A stretch of 64,000 nt of DNA from Cymbomonas tetramitiformis (taxonomy: Eukaryota; Chlorophyta; Pyramimonadophyceae; Pyramimonadales; Pyramimonadaceae): assembly GCA_001247695.2 (NCBI GenBank), contig LGRX02027246.1, positions 1 through 64,000 on the forward strand, read 5' to 3'. The position numbers and the translations under genes are program-made. Positions within the stretch are counted from its first letter, which is position 1. The number at the start of each line of letters is the position of its first letter. The notes under the pieces were generated by a model that worked only from the letters and a program-made list of their open reading frames with translations, was not told the DNA's origin and did not search any database. This document shows, piece by piece, positions 46,001-63,724 of this stretch.

Positions 46001-47147
46001 GACAGTGACACCTGAAGCAGTGATGGTGGACGGACAGAAGGAGGCTCATGTAGAGAAAATTCTGAGCCGACGCGTACGCGTGAGCAGGGGCAAAGAAATA
46101 GAGGAATGGAAGGTGCGATGGACCGGGTTCTCTAAAGCCCATGACCAGTGGAGAACGCGTGATAAGTTAGAGCGCGGTGCCCCATTACAACAGTTGCGGG
46201 ATTTTGAAGAGAGACGCCTAGCAATGGAACAGCAGGTCAGGGATTCAGCTGCGAGGAGAAGGGAACATCGACGGCACCAACATGCTGCGTCAATAATGAC
46301 AGCGGACGGTGGGACATTAGTGCAGCAATTATCAGCGCAGTTCTGGGGTATGTCTAATAGTTCTGCGAGTGCGTGTCTTCCATGGGAAGAACAACACTTT
46401 ACCGATTCTGGAGAAGTGGCGTATGTGACTGAGTTATCGCCAGCTCCAGTAAAACCTATCAGAATACTGGTACTCTTCAGTGGCACTGGCTCAGTTCAAA
46501 GATCCTTCTCAGAATGCTTTCCTCAGGCACAGACAGTATCTTTAGATTCTGATAAGTTCTGGCGATCTACGCATGTTACCAGAATTGAAGATTGGGAATA
46601 TTGGAGCTATTACCCTCCTGGATATTTTGATGTAATATGGGCGAGTCCACCGTGTACCCAATATAGTCAAGCGCGAACTACTGGAGGCCCACCAGATTTA
46701 ATATCTGCAGATGCTTGTGTAGAACGCACCCTTGACATCATCGAATATCTCAGACCACGCTATTGGTTTCTGGAAAATCCAAAAGGGCGATATCCCAATG
46801 CTTTGCGATTCAGACTTGTAGTGGATCAATTACCTACCCCCTTGTTTTGCTCATATTGTATGTACGGGGAGAAGTATAAGAAACCTACTTGTATCTGGAC
46901 TAATGCGCCGCCCAGCGTACCACTGCGAGAATGTACCTCGCAGACTCCGTGTCTATGTAAATGGGCAACTGGAGTGCACCCCCTTACTGCTCAACTAGGG
47001 CCTCACCCAGATCAGCAGGGGATGCAGAATTCTCGCGCAGTATATCCTATACCTGCTAAGTTACTGAGAACCTTATTTCAGCGGTTATTTCCCAGGAATA
47101 CAGGTGATGAAGATGCTGGGGTGACATCAGGAGAAAGCCACCCCTAA
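40032..47147 (+). CDS. pol polyprotein: PR-RT-RNaseH-Dam-like-INT-chromodomain-C5 methyltransferase
   Basis: 2371 codons without a break. From the ATG at 40032, the aspartic protease has D446 in LVDSGASD. RT spans about residues 720-950 with FIDD at 873-876. RNase H has TDAS (D1029) and ends near DALSRRPDY. At about 1360-1507 lies a phage-Dam-like domain (YGNFDVDACCDEHGNN; WCEPSF at 1413). Integrase follows: HHCC finger, D1682, D1745 and E1781 (35 residues between the last two), then a GPY/F-like module. A chromodomain is at about 2004-2056 (VEKILSRRVR, WKVRWTGF). The C-terminal cytosine-5 methyltransferase is at about 2142-2356: LFSGTGS (motif I), SPPCTQYSQ with C2208 (motif IV), ENPKGR (motif VI, E2248). 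The polyprotein is presumably cleaved by its own protease. An ATG 83 nt after the gag stop supports re-initiation, but frameshift expression is possible. All core catalytic residues except the Dam-like motif look intact. Confidence 0.93.
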   Translation: MPRHFSVLGTWMYNNVYAPLLTEQSQRLPAWQWRSKGRATSMEALMQRIRKQLRQKVSAADIQKDLDKDLINGRRRRNIPIRFLNRRSNLDMMRTMADLPLAHHAAGGVVPVCTRKSMITSHVDNLLQRGVVDIGELHRSRSLTALDLAMPLATLLRYAWEELSMEEQLHAMSQETSTPRGSRQWELEGWKRVRKRYKPISVRDDSGTLLVLESLQSPVARPSAAISDTGRIPGSGGDIPGIPDTWCSLYRVHRFREIQQEADPATVYQEMFAEDMPEVPSNSGDTPSEGDDSGGPVGATTPPLSIPEVSESPTHASADEQMSTPDNDLNFTQQMMAAGDQDSKPVADHNDAATTTHVSPSTTMDAQLSVLDSHPLDDDDLGGSHPLDDNEEDDDDPLLKCERVCSDGSVRWGPTEYLASAQDPDGPLLLVFFAYLKGHRVKVLVDSGASDIFVSEDCARRCKLTTRSGPAMRVTLADGSVKTTGHVAYSKFTARTTTGTYTEQSMAMRVLPLGIAVDMVLGGKWLRSLSPITLDYDGNGAVSFSNKRKGGGAERVTISGCNPGISAAPGGRKGKRRGDVDCAGLIDEVFLTSVQLKKHLVAAETRRLAGDASSMPAWLMMAARTTTGESAFKVEAEDLAVEKEDISKIPTGANDEPKNPVSQQDSQDADATAAWKKKFKDLFDEFEQELRDSLPSGLENLRHADEDQAKINLKPDREGGPPCRRPYKMSVEELRQLRERIEQLVEKGYIRPSSSPYAAPCLMVPKPGQPHILRLVCDFRQLNSQTIRDRYPLPDIQMMFDEMQGATHFSTFDAVDGFWQVPMAPEDVEKTAFTTQMGAYEWLVMPQGLQNSPSQYQRRMQRALGHLPFVRIFIDDVCVYTSGTVEEHYSAVRTFLLTCREKGVYLKKSKAQMLKSSIKFLGHTLSKEGCQPQHDKVAAVRDWPALENVTHVRQFLGLAGYYRRFIHCFSEIAQPLTKLTKTDVPWTWGPEQQWAFEELKAALVKAPILALPNMKAAADGSAPFLVQTDASGVALGGVLMQDCGNGLKVIAYESRQFSAAEQNYHTGERELGALHHCCTVTWRHYLIFTEFKLQGDHRPLEWLMEPGRELSRRQARWYMDLVEVGVPRMEYVKGALLLVPDALSRRPDYVVKSPRDGLKEAGVLDDKSDLPKTSLAAMDTSHIFEEGPSKSYPAWHAEQQAYLHAVDTLQIAEKAMEATLAFKSRGKYLRPKTLDKRITSKVKGVSDKVAEVSSRTEDTQTTQQKSGGLERTLRRSPRSQVLRVKEDVETPLRDAASERGDVNTKVTKQGDPQNRRSVPSALKGDVKEDQCSEVQEQSAEAPLPSQRQPKKSVRFQAVGWHGMRVRQDVFDRIQAKYGNFDVDACCDEHGNNRRVKRFWHNCLQEKWRGMHVWCEPSFSDKHLTVEALLRKYVQEWRCDPENTSAVFLLPDIQSRMPQWRSLFRRAGMRIEEVIPTHDAQGEPVQLMEGSNGKLVDLQQPMLVVYAPPSKQRVQRVRQPRGRVPIIHAGKAAKLRDSQEEASDAAFLEALKSEYTRDGPLNELRTKVKCAPHSRTKEFCLVGEVLWRTASGRFQLVLGEDSPLREIIMREAHESATAGHTGRDKTLERVLRRFWWRNAHQDVGEWVASCSVCQAVKPRSSFPYGLLNPHSIPTRVWQDVGVDFVTGGLPLTEQGNDAFVAFTCKLSKMVHVVPMNFGDSSAATVARIYFDTVWRQHGAPMKIVSDRDPRFQDTFWKELMRLMGVKVAMTTPYNPRSDGQAEHTNRVVEDMLRSFVEDNPESWDLYATNVEFAINDSRNDVTGFTPYELCCGVSPMSQLDIFLEAAQLHSGQRKGGVGTAHEWASRFSSQLRDARSKLELAQRRQRDAFDQRHTQREYAVGDLVWIEAKHLTEKLMDRALCRKLSKRWHGPVAVTERFYSDLQAEMPEADRGAPVAYRLKLPPHWRVHDVFAQHRLKPYTGGEDTFALRQQTVTPEAVMVDGQKEAHVEKILSRRVRVSRGKEIEEWKVRWTGFSKAHDQWRTRDKLERGAPLQQLRDFEERRLAMEQQVRDSAARRREHRRHQHAASIMTADGGTLVQQLSAQFWGMSNSSASACLPWEEQHFTDSGEVAYVTELSPAPVKPIRILVLFSGTGSVQRSFSECFPQAQTVSLDSDKFWRSTHVTRIEDWEYWSYYPPGYFDVIWASPPCTQYSQARTTGGPPDLISADACVERTLDIIEYLRPRYWFLENPKGRYPNALRFRLVVDQLPTPLFCSYCMYGEKYKKPTCIWTNAPPSVPLRECTSQTPCLCKWATGVHPLTAQLGPHPDQQGMQNSRAVYPIPAKLLRTLFQRLFPRNTGDEDAGVTSGESHP

Positions 47148-47158
47148 GGGGGGGAGAG
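47146..47158 (+). promoter_or_regulatory. polypurine tract
   Basis: aagggggggagag immediately precedes the TGTGCC start of the 3' terminal repeat, the expected place for plus-strand priming. It overlaps the pol stop codon. Confidence 0.8.
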
Positions 47159-47159
47159 T

Positions 47160-47229
47160 TGTGCCAGGGGGCACGATAGACTGCCAATTACCCCCACGGA
47201 AGGGGGATCCGATTCAGATTACCGGCATA
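47160..47229 (+). repeat. 3' LTR, only first 70 bp matching
   Basis: Identical to 33708-33777. From 47230 on (cactaggaata) it no longer resembles the sequence after the 5' copy (ttgggagaaat). This indicates truncation, replacement or a chimeric junction. Confidence 0.8.
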
Positions 47230-47638
47230 CACTAGGAATAGGTTTTCCCTTACTTCTGGTTACCTTTGGTTATTAATGCGTACTTTTGGTTATGTTTCCT
47301 TACCTTCGCTTGATTTATATCCGACTGGCAGAAAATGACTGGCAGGGTCATCGAGCCGGCTTCAGAATGCCCCGGGGCTCATTCAAGAGGTCACGAGGAC
47401 GACGCACTGCTGAAATCTGTATAGGCAGCCCTGACCGGGAGTCCCGGTGCAGGCCCCTATGACAGATCCCTAGGACCAACACTGGACTACTGACTGATCT
47501 GTAGGTTCGTACTGTGACACACGCTGTGTCACAGGTAGGCTAGACACCGAGACCGTCCGAGACCGTTCCGGGTATATCTAGCTTCGGGTTTATTTATCTT
47601 ATACAGTTTATCCACACGAGTACGGGAGTTTCTGATAT

Positions 47639-48224
47639 CTAGTGTACTTGGATATTCCGGTAGGTCGTGGCCCCATCCACGTTTTCATTCCACTTGCTAT
47701 CTTGGCCATGATTGGCTAAGCAGCCGCTTGAGGAGGTGGTGCGCACTTGCGCGTTTGGGTGCGACTAGGATTTGGACATGATTTTACGGTAGACGTCTTT
47801 TGCGGCTGCGAGTCATGGGCACCGCGCGTTGCTATTGCTCGGTTGTGGCAATGTTCATTTACGTTATTTTACCTGCCCTGATCCCGCTGGTTTACGTATT
47901 TTGGGCTGGTGCTCCGGACGCCTTCGACCACATCGACATTTGCAAGTGCCCCACGCTCTTTTCGCCGCTCCGCACGTTCTGCCGTTACGTCATCCCTCCA
48001 TTTCCGCCACAACGCCCAAGCGTGCTGCCGCGCATCATCTTTTCTCTGGCTTTCAGAAGAATGGCGACATCTACACGAGCTCGTAAACGCCTATTGAAGG
48101 ACTCCGACTTGGACGCCTCTATACGGCTTTTGGATGCGGTTCGGGACACTCCGACCGCTAGCACTCCGCCTGTGGTGCCTCCTGCTGTTTCCAGCAACTC
48201 CTAGTGTACTTGGATATTCCGGTA
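47639..48224. repeat. 24-bp direct repeats flanking a 538-bp segment
   Basis: The word ctagtgtacttggatattcc followed by ggta is at 47639-47662 and again at 48201-48224, identical. The enclosed segment carries the 129-residue ORF at 47815. Confidence 0.9.
47815..48204 (+). CDS. hypothetical protein with one membrane segment
   Basis: ATG-started, 129 residues, stop inside the second 24-bp repeat. Residues ~9-32 form a strongly hydrophobic helix (VVAMFIYVILPALIPLVYVF), possibly a signal anchor. A Pro-rich middle follows. From an internal ATG at 48061 comes a basic segment (MATSTRARKRLLKDSD...) with a Pro/Thr tail. The latter resembles the start of many gag proteins in style only. No family was recognised. 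It may be a remnant of another LTR element or a chance frame. Confidence 0.3.
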   Translation: MGTARCYCSVVAMFIYVILPALIPLVYVFWAGAPDAFDHIDICKCPTLFSPLRTFCRYVIPPFPPQRPSVLPRIIFSLAFRRMATSTRARKRLLKDSDLDASIRLLDAVRDTPTASTPPVVPPAVSSNS

Positions 48225-48309
48225 CGCACGAGACCGAAACCGCAATCAAGTCACAGGGATCAGCGATCGGGACGCTTGTGAGGGACTGGAGGGCACTTCT
48301 GCAAGTACT

Positions 48310-48560
48310 TTCTTAAGTTTTCTTAAGTTTTCTTAAGTTTTCTTAAGTTTTTCTTAAGTTTTCTTAAGTTTTCGATATAAACCCACACTGTGCATATTTA
48401 AATCGGGGCAGTTAGCTATTGGCCGACAGTATACTTAAGAATTATACTTAAGAAAACTTAAGAAAATGTAAGTACGTGGAAGCTTCTTGGTAGGAGGATA
48501 TTGTCCACATGGCTCAAGGATAACTTAAGAAAACTTAAGAATCTTATCCAAATGTAAGCA
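48310..48560. repeat. ttcttaagtt simple repeat and inverted counterparts
   Basis: Six copies of ttttcttaag lie in tandem at 48312-48372. After a short spacer, inverse words (acttaagaaaacttaag) appear at 48435-48470 and 48520-48540, so the two blocks can pair. Confidence 0.85.
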
Positions 48561-48639
48561 CGTGATTGGCTGGAATGTAGGAGATATGCACACGTGTAAG
48601 AAAGCTAGATGCTGAATATTTAAAGAAAAATGACACCCA

Positions 48640-49085
48640 ATGACACTTAAGAAAATGACCGATGACACACACCCCACCCTATGACACTTAAGAAAAATGA
48701 CCGATGACACACACCCCGCCCTATCACACTTAAGACAAATGACCGATGACACCCACCCCACCCTATGACACTTAAGCAAAATGACCGATGACACACACCC
48801 CACCCTATGACACTTAAGCAAAATGACCGATGACACCCACCCCACCCTATGACACTTAAGCAAAATGACCGATGTCACACACCCCACCCTATCACACTTA
48901 AGCAAAATGACCGATGACACCCACCCCACCCTATGACACTTAAGCAAAATGACCGATGTCACACAGCCCACCCTATGACACTTAAGCAAAATGACCGATG
49001 TCACACACCCCACCCTATGACACTTAAGACAAATGACCGATGACACCCACCCCACCCTATCACACTTAAGACAAATGACCGATCG
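48640..49085. repeat. 42-bp satellite, 11 copies, one CTTAAG per unit
   Basis: gaccgatg(a/t)cac recurs from 48657 to 49077 at exactly 42-bp steps (10 intervals). Each unit contains accccaccctat(g/c)acactt and the palindrome cttaag. The period is 14 codons, so a minus-strand frame stays open with a 14-residue repeat, taken here as a by-product. Confidence 0.95.
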
Positions 49086-50569
49086 AAGCGCCTTTGTTAC
49101 TTGTGTTGGAGCAAGCTTCTTGACATCCTTGCGCGAAGGCAACCAATATCTAACTACATGCTGCTCTTCACCTTCCCCGTTTAGTTTTTAGGCCAAACAC
49201 CTAGCACGTTGGAGCTACACCTACGTTTCAAGGCAACTCCGAGCGAGTATTCCAATTAAAACAACCTTATAAGTGGCTCACCATGAAGAAGATTTAAGCA
49301 CTGATTGCCTAATGTCGGCTGAGATCGACGCTGCGACAATTCATCACGCACATCAGTTTGTAGATAGTTGGTTGGTCGCAAGTCGGGCAGTCCTCGGTGA
49401 AAAGCTTCCGATACTCACGGAGTAATCTTACACTTGATTGGTGACATAGTCGGATGTAAGCTAACGACAGAACTTTGTGGAAGCTTCATCACTGCGCGGA
49501 GTCCTCGATGTCGGAGTTCGATCCACATGCGTACGTAGCAGCGCTGACTAAGTATCTCCTGTCGCATCAATTCAGAGAAATCGAGAGACTTCTTGGTAAA
49601 GAAGAAAATGACGATCGACCTCATCACTTCCCCATCCATATCAAGTAAGTGTCCTGACACACCTTCCGAGGTATCTTTATCTGGCATCAGGATTTATTAA
49701 CCTTCGCTCCCATAATTCATCTCTTGACACGTAGCCCACGCTGTTGCCACTTCAGGGCATATAATTCTTAACGCCACTTGAAGAACATACGTTATAACAT
49801 ATTATCAGGAGCCGCTTGTCATAGCAATATTTCCGCTTCTGAGATCCAGTACCTTCTGTCGCTTCAAGAACTAAAGCTTGTCAAGGCTTCTGGCGTAACA
49901 GCATTCGCAAATGAGCTTCTATAAGTAGTCACTTCACGTCGTCCCCTAAGCATCCTGCTTCTGGTGTTCGCTCTTCGAGTACATATCTGTTTTGTATTGG
50001 CTTCGTGATTCGGACGAGTTTGCATAGCTTCATCTTAGCTTTGAGGGATATGCTCGTGCAGTAGTTTCCCTTTCTAACCTTTCTCCCGCGTTGCCCAAGC
50101 TATGTGAACCTAGCGCGTTTCCCGCACACCTGTTCACCCTTGCTTGAACGATGTCTTAGCCGCAGTTCTTCGGCTGACTGCTTCCCTACAGCTTCACGGA
50201 CCTCCACTCCAAGCAGCCCGAGCTCGCCAATCAGCTGCTGAGCACACCGCGACCCGCACTTACCTGCTTCGACAGAGCTATATTACAATCACAGGTGATC
50301 TTAAGAAAGCGAAGTGCAAACCCTCTGCGCACACAACTACAGCGTAGGAGCTGTGGGCGTTCGCGACACAGCCGGCGGCGCGGACGCGTTCTGCGCTCTT
50401 CCAGACACTTGTGCAACTCTGCTGGGAAGTCGGAGGGTGATTCGGGTGCTGAATCCAAACGCCTCCTATGCCATGGGAGTAGCTGTTCACTCTCCTAGGT
50501 TTTCAGTTTTTTTTTCGTGGATTAGCGTCCGTCCCTTTACCGCCTGCGCAGAAGTGCAGGTCTCTGACC
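49086..50569. other. no gene recognised; upstream of MCM9 exons
   Basis: No recognisable coding sequence. The first MCM9 coding exons (N-terminal ~60-80 residues of the family) may lie in the last kilobase but could not be identified. Confidence 0.45.
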
Positions 50570-60148
<9,579 letters not shown>

Positions 60149-60704
60149 CGTGCCCAAGTGCTTTTGTACCACTATATGTGTTTCTAACCAACATGTTGCA
60201 CACTGCCGAAGAATTGCCCTGACAGATGCACACTGCCGACATGTGTTTGTTAAAATTTCAGTGTTGCGTGACTGATAATTTGGGAGAATGCCGAGACAGA
60301 TTTTCACAAGCAAGAGCAACTGATCTTGCAGCAATTAAGTGGTGTTCGGGATGAGATACGGTATTAGCTTGGCGCATTGAGCAAGGTTGAGGCGACTAGC
60401 ATGCATTATCAGCACACATGTTTTACACGTCGTACCGAAAGTATGAAGCCATATGATGAACTGAATGCTAATTAGAACATACAGGTATACGGTATGTAAG
60501 TGAGTAATTGGAAGTGTAACTCATATGTCAAGATATAGTTTGTTTCGTCCTCATACGACAAAATGTCCGTAGTTATGGGTTTGGCAATTGGTTGCCTATA
60601 GAGTACTGCAATTGCTTGCTTATATAAGACGATCGGCATAAGTTGAACGTGCACTTACATATGTTTCACTCCGATACCCCTCATTTATAAATTAGGGATA
60701 AGTC
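60149..60704. other. 3' flank of MCM9, no gene recognised
   Basis: AT-richer spacer without recognisable coding sequence. It may include the MCM9 3' UTR. Confidence 0.5.
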
Positions 60705-61070
60705 TACATCGGGGGCCGACATTTGATTTTAATCCATATATCGGGGGCCGACATTTCATTTTAATCTACATCGGGGCAGACACTTTCATTTTAATCCACA
60801 TCGGGGGAGACACTTCATTTTATTCCACATCGGGGTACACTTCATTTTAACATCAGGGCAGACACTTGATGTTAATCTACATCGGGGGCCGACATGTCAT
60901 TTTAATCCACATCGGGTTAAAATTACTTTAATACACCCGATGTGCAACGTTTAGGCCTGTCTGCCCCCGATGTATATTAGAATCAAATGTCTGCCCCCGA
61001 TGTGGATTACAAAATGAAGTGGCTGCCCCCGATGTGGATTAAAATCAAATGTCGGCCCCCGATGTAGACG
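60705..61070. repeat. inverted pair of tandem arrays (catcgggggccgacat units)
   Basis: About seven or eight units of catcgggggccgacatttcattttaatc-type sequence, ~31 bp apart, run forward to about 60915. After a short centre (cgggttaaaattactttaatacacccg, itself nearly palindromic) about four units run in the opposite direction (cccccgatgtggattaaaat). The whole can fold into a long hairpin. Confidence 0.85.
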
Positions 61071-62020
61071 TCGTATCCCATATATCAAGGGGAAAGAAAT
61101 CGGCTGAGATCGGGACATGTCACAATATTGGCGGATTAGGCCACAGGATGCTTGTGAAATATATATAGTTATATACTAAAGGTAAAGTATCATATACGGG
61201 TTGGCCCGCGTAAAAACTACTACACTTTTCGGTGTACGAGAGTCACGGTAGCATTGCATCAAGCTGCAGGGTGTGCTGCTAATGCCACTTGGTGGAAGGG
61301 TGCAGGGCTCACCCATCTGTATAATTGACCCACCACAATTCGAATCGAGCCCCCCCACACGCGTGCATCACCGCACGGAAACGTGCAACGTGCACGTATT
61401 TCATCACGCACGAGTCGTGTTACTCGTACTAGGGTCACGGCAGGTATTCTGCCCATAGCACTTTATCGATAATTCGTTACATGCATGTCGACAAGACCGA
61501 AAGACCTTGCACATGCAACCCTGAGATACGGCTGGAAGCGCGCGCTGTCTAGCCTACACAACATTTTGTCAAAGGTTCGCCCCCACGCAAACGTCACCGC
61601 GTGTAACGCAAAACTGCATTATTTTTCTAATTAATTCGTGGAGCATCCAATAAATCGGAAATAATCACGGTACTTCCCCAGTCACTAGAGGCACACAAAT
61701 CGGGCGCCGACACTCCGTAAAATAAAAATAAAAAGCGGCAAATGGGGCTGTCCATTATATGTATGGTGTCAGAGGGGGCGGGGGTCGGGACAATGATTTC
61801 TACCCCTCGCTTCATCGCTCCGTCGCTCCCAAAGTCGGTTCCCTGTCGGGAACCATTTCATGTCGATATATCTACTCGAGCTGCGCATGCAGCTCATGGG
61901 AGAATTTCGTCTGATGGCTTAACGCCGTGCGTGATGAGATATATATGGCCCGATTTCGGATGCACTAGTTTTAGTGGAACAACCTTTAGTTGTGGTAATG
62001 TCTGTGGCGTGCAGCATCTG
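61071..62020. other. non-coding, no gene recognised
   Basis: No recognisable coding sequence or clear repeat. tggtgtcagag near 61767 resembles a tRNA-Met primer-binding word but has no LTR end beside it. Confidence 0.45.
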
Positions 62021-62090
62021 TGTGCCAGGAGGCACGACGTACCTGCTGAGACACCCATAGTAGGGGGGTCTGATTTCGATGAGAATAAGA
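62021..62090 (+). mobile_element. LTR-like fragment related to the 33.7 kb element
   Basis: tgtgccaggaggcacga repeats the start of the retrotransposon LTR (tgtgccagggggcacga), including the gtgcc/ggcac hairpin. A g-run and (t)ctgatttcgatgag follow at the same spacing as cgattcagat in the LTR. The right boundary and target duplication were not found, so it is a solo LTR or fragment of a related family. Confidence 0.45.
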
Positions 62091-62819
62091 GTATCGAACT
62101 ATTAGGGAAATTAGTGAGTGGATGTGACATTGCCTGAGCGAACAGTTGGGGAAAATAATATGTGAGCTCAGAGGAGAGAATAAAGAGAGGTAACAGAGTT
62201 GGTCTCTTGGACTTGGACAGCAAATGATATAACTCTTGCTGTCTGGGTTTATGTTAAATAGTATATCTGAATATATGATATGATTCCTCAAGATAATAGA
62301 GGATAATAGTTTACTCCTGGGAATTCCCCTGGGACAATTTGGTATCTTAGGCGTGTGAGCGTCTTTTTAGCTCGCTCTCGCTCGCTTTGCGTGCTTGCAT
62401 GCGCACTTTGGACCTGTGGCGAACTGCTTTCGGCTTCCGTTGCGACGTTCTGATATGTTTTTGGTGTGCATTCCGGTTGTTCTGGCGGCTTGACGGGTTA
62501 GCGTCCTAGAGGCGGGACCGTTTTTGTCGTTGGTTATACCGGTTTCACTCGTTTTTGGCCTATTTTGGCTCACTTCCGTGTGCATCCTGATAAGTGAACT
62601 CTACGGCACATATTGGGGGGGAGGTATGATGGCTTACAACAACTTTTGTGCGATTTTTATGAGTTATTTACAATTGTTTTAGTCTTCATCAACTCATAGT
62701 ATGGCCTCAAACAGCTTATTTCTTCAAAATATGTGCGGATTCACTCCCTTTTTAGAGCTTAAAAAGAGTTGATGCACCTCCTCAACTTCGATAACTGGGC
62801 TTCTGGATGGTTGTGAAAA

Positions 62820-63690
62820 TGTCGCGAACTTATGCACGAAGCGTCCACACAAAGCACAACCCTCTAGCCCTACTACTAGACAGTCTTACTTATTGTCAGC
62901 GCCTATACAACACTAGCTCGGCTTTGCATATGTTTCCTTATATGACTGCACAGTTATCTTGCTACTGTAACTACACAAAATCTCAAAATTTTTGATATCT
63001 CTTTATCTCTTCTCACCACTTGTGCAAGCTCTTTTTCTCAACATGTCTGACATGTCTGTAATAAGGCACATTTTTGTTTTGAAAAAGACTGTTAAATACA
63101 GTTCTGACGCAGTCGCACAAGGAGAAGTCCACAAATGTATATCTTTACAAGCATAAGAATACTGTATCTTATTAATTATCTCATAACACTGCTGTTTTCG
63201 CGGTCTTAAGCGAGTCCTGGTTATTCTCGGAATCACTGTTACGAAGGCAAAACAAAAATGAGCGTCTGCTCACTCTCACTACGCCGCCCTACTTATTCTC
63301 GCTATCTCCAAACAAGTGTAACACCCATCCGTATTTCCGTATCTCGTCACTGTCATAACTCCTCGCGCGTATCGTACTGCGCGTGTCATACGTTCGTCAC
63401 AGAGACTGCTACAGCAAGTGTCACAACCCGGCTGAGGTACACGATAAGCCGTGGTTTGTGACAGCTGTCGCGAACTTATGCACGAAGCGTCCACACAAAG
63501 CACAACCCTCTAGCCCTACTACTAGACAGTCTTACTTATTGTCAGCGCCTATACAACACTAGCTCGGCTTTGCATATGTTTCCTTATATGACTGCACAGT
63601 TATCTTGCTACTGTAACTACACAAAATCTCAAAATTTTTGATATCTCTTTATCTCTTCTCACCACTTGTGCAAGCTCTTTTTCTCAACAT
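62820..63690. repeat. 225-bp direct repeats 646 bp apart (possible TRIM-like element)
   Basis: 62820-63044 and 63466-63690 appear identical. Each starts TGTCGCGAAC and, less the final T, ends CTCAACA, so the copies have TG...CA ends like LTRs. They enclose 421 bp with no recognised coding sequence. A polypurine tract was not evident before the second copy and the outer flanks show no matching target duplication. A segmental duplication is therefore equally possible. Confidence 0.6.
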
Positions 63691-63724
63691 CCCCCATCTG
63701 TAGCTGCCACTGGTAGCACAGACA

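Larger units (their letters stand above)
33708..47229 (+). mobile_element. Ty3/gypsy chromovirus-like retrotransposon with DNA methyltransferase domains
   Basis: A 13.5 kb element: terminal repeat match (33708-33777), 1.2 kb leader, gag-like frames (34987-39949), pol (40032-47147), polypurine tract, then the second terminal repeat match (47160-47229). The order PR-RT-RNaseH-INT-chromodomain identifies a Ty3/gypsy chromovirus. Two insertions are extra: a Dam-like domain between RNase H and integrase, and a cytosine-5 methyltransferase after the chromodomain. gag is broken by frame changes, but pol is entirely open. The right-hand LTR matches the left for only 70 bp, so the 3' LTR looks truncated and the full LTR length cannot be fixed. 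The element is sense to ARMC2 and MCM9 but lies between genes. Confidence 0.9.

Noticed and set aside
45093..46486. Minus-strand open frames of 90-160 codons opposite the integrase region
   Set aside because: Antisense shadows of pol with no independent motif.
48640..49085. CRISPR-like spacing of repeats
   Set aside because: Units are directly contiguous with no variable spacers, and the genome is eukaryotic. The 28-bp array at 13.2 kb was rejected for the same reason.
48525..49142. 205-residue minus-strand frame with a 14-residue repeat
   Set aside because: It is the 42-bp satellite read through because 42 is a multiple of three; there is no non-repeat domain.
61763..61775. tRNA-Met primer-binding-site-like word tggtgtcagag
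   Set aside because: One mismatch to the common tggtatcagag word, no LTR end (CA) directly before it and no element after it, so probably chance.
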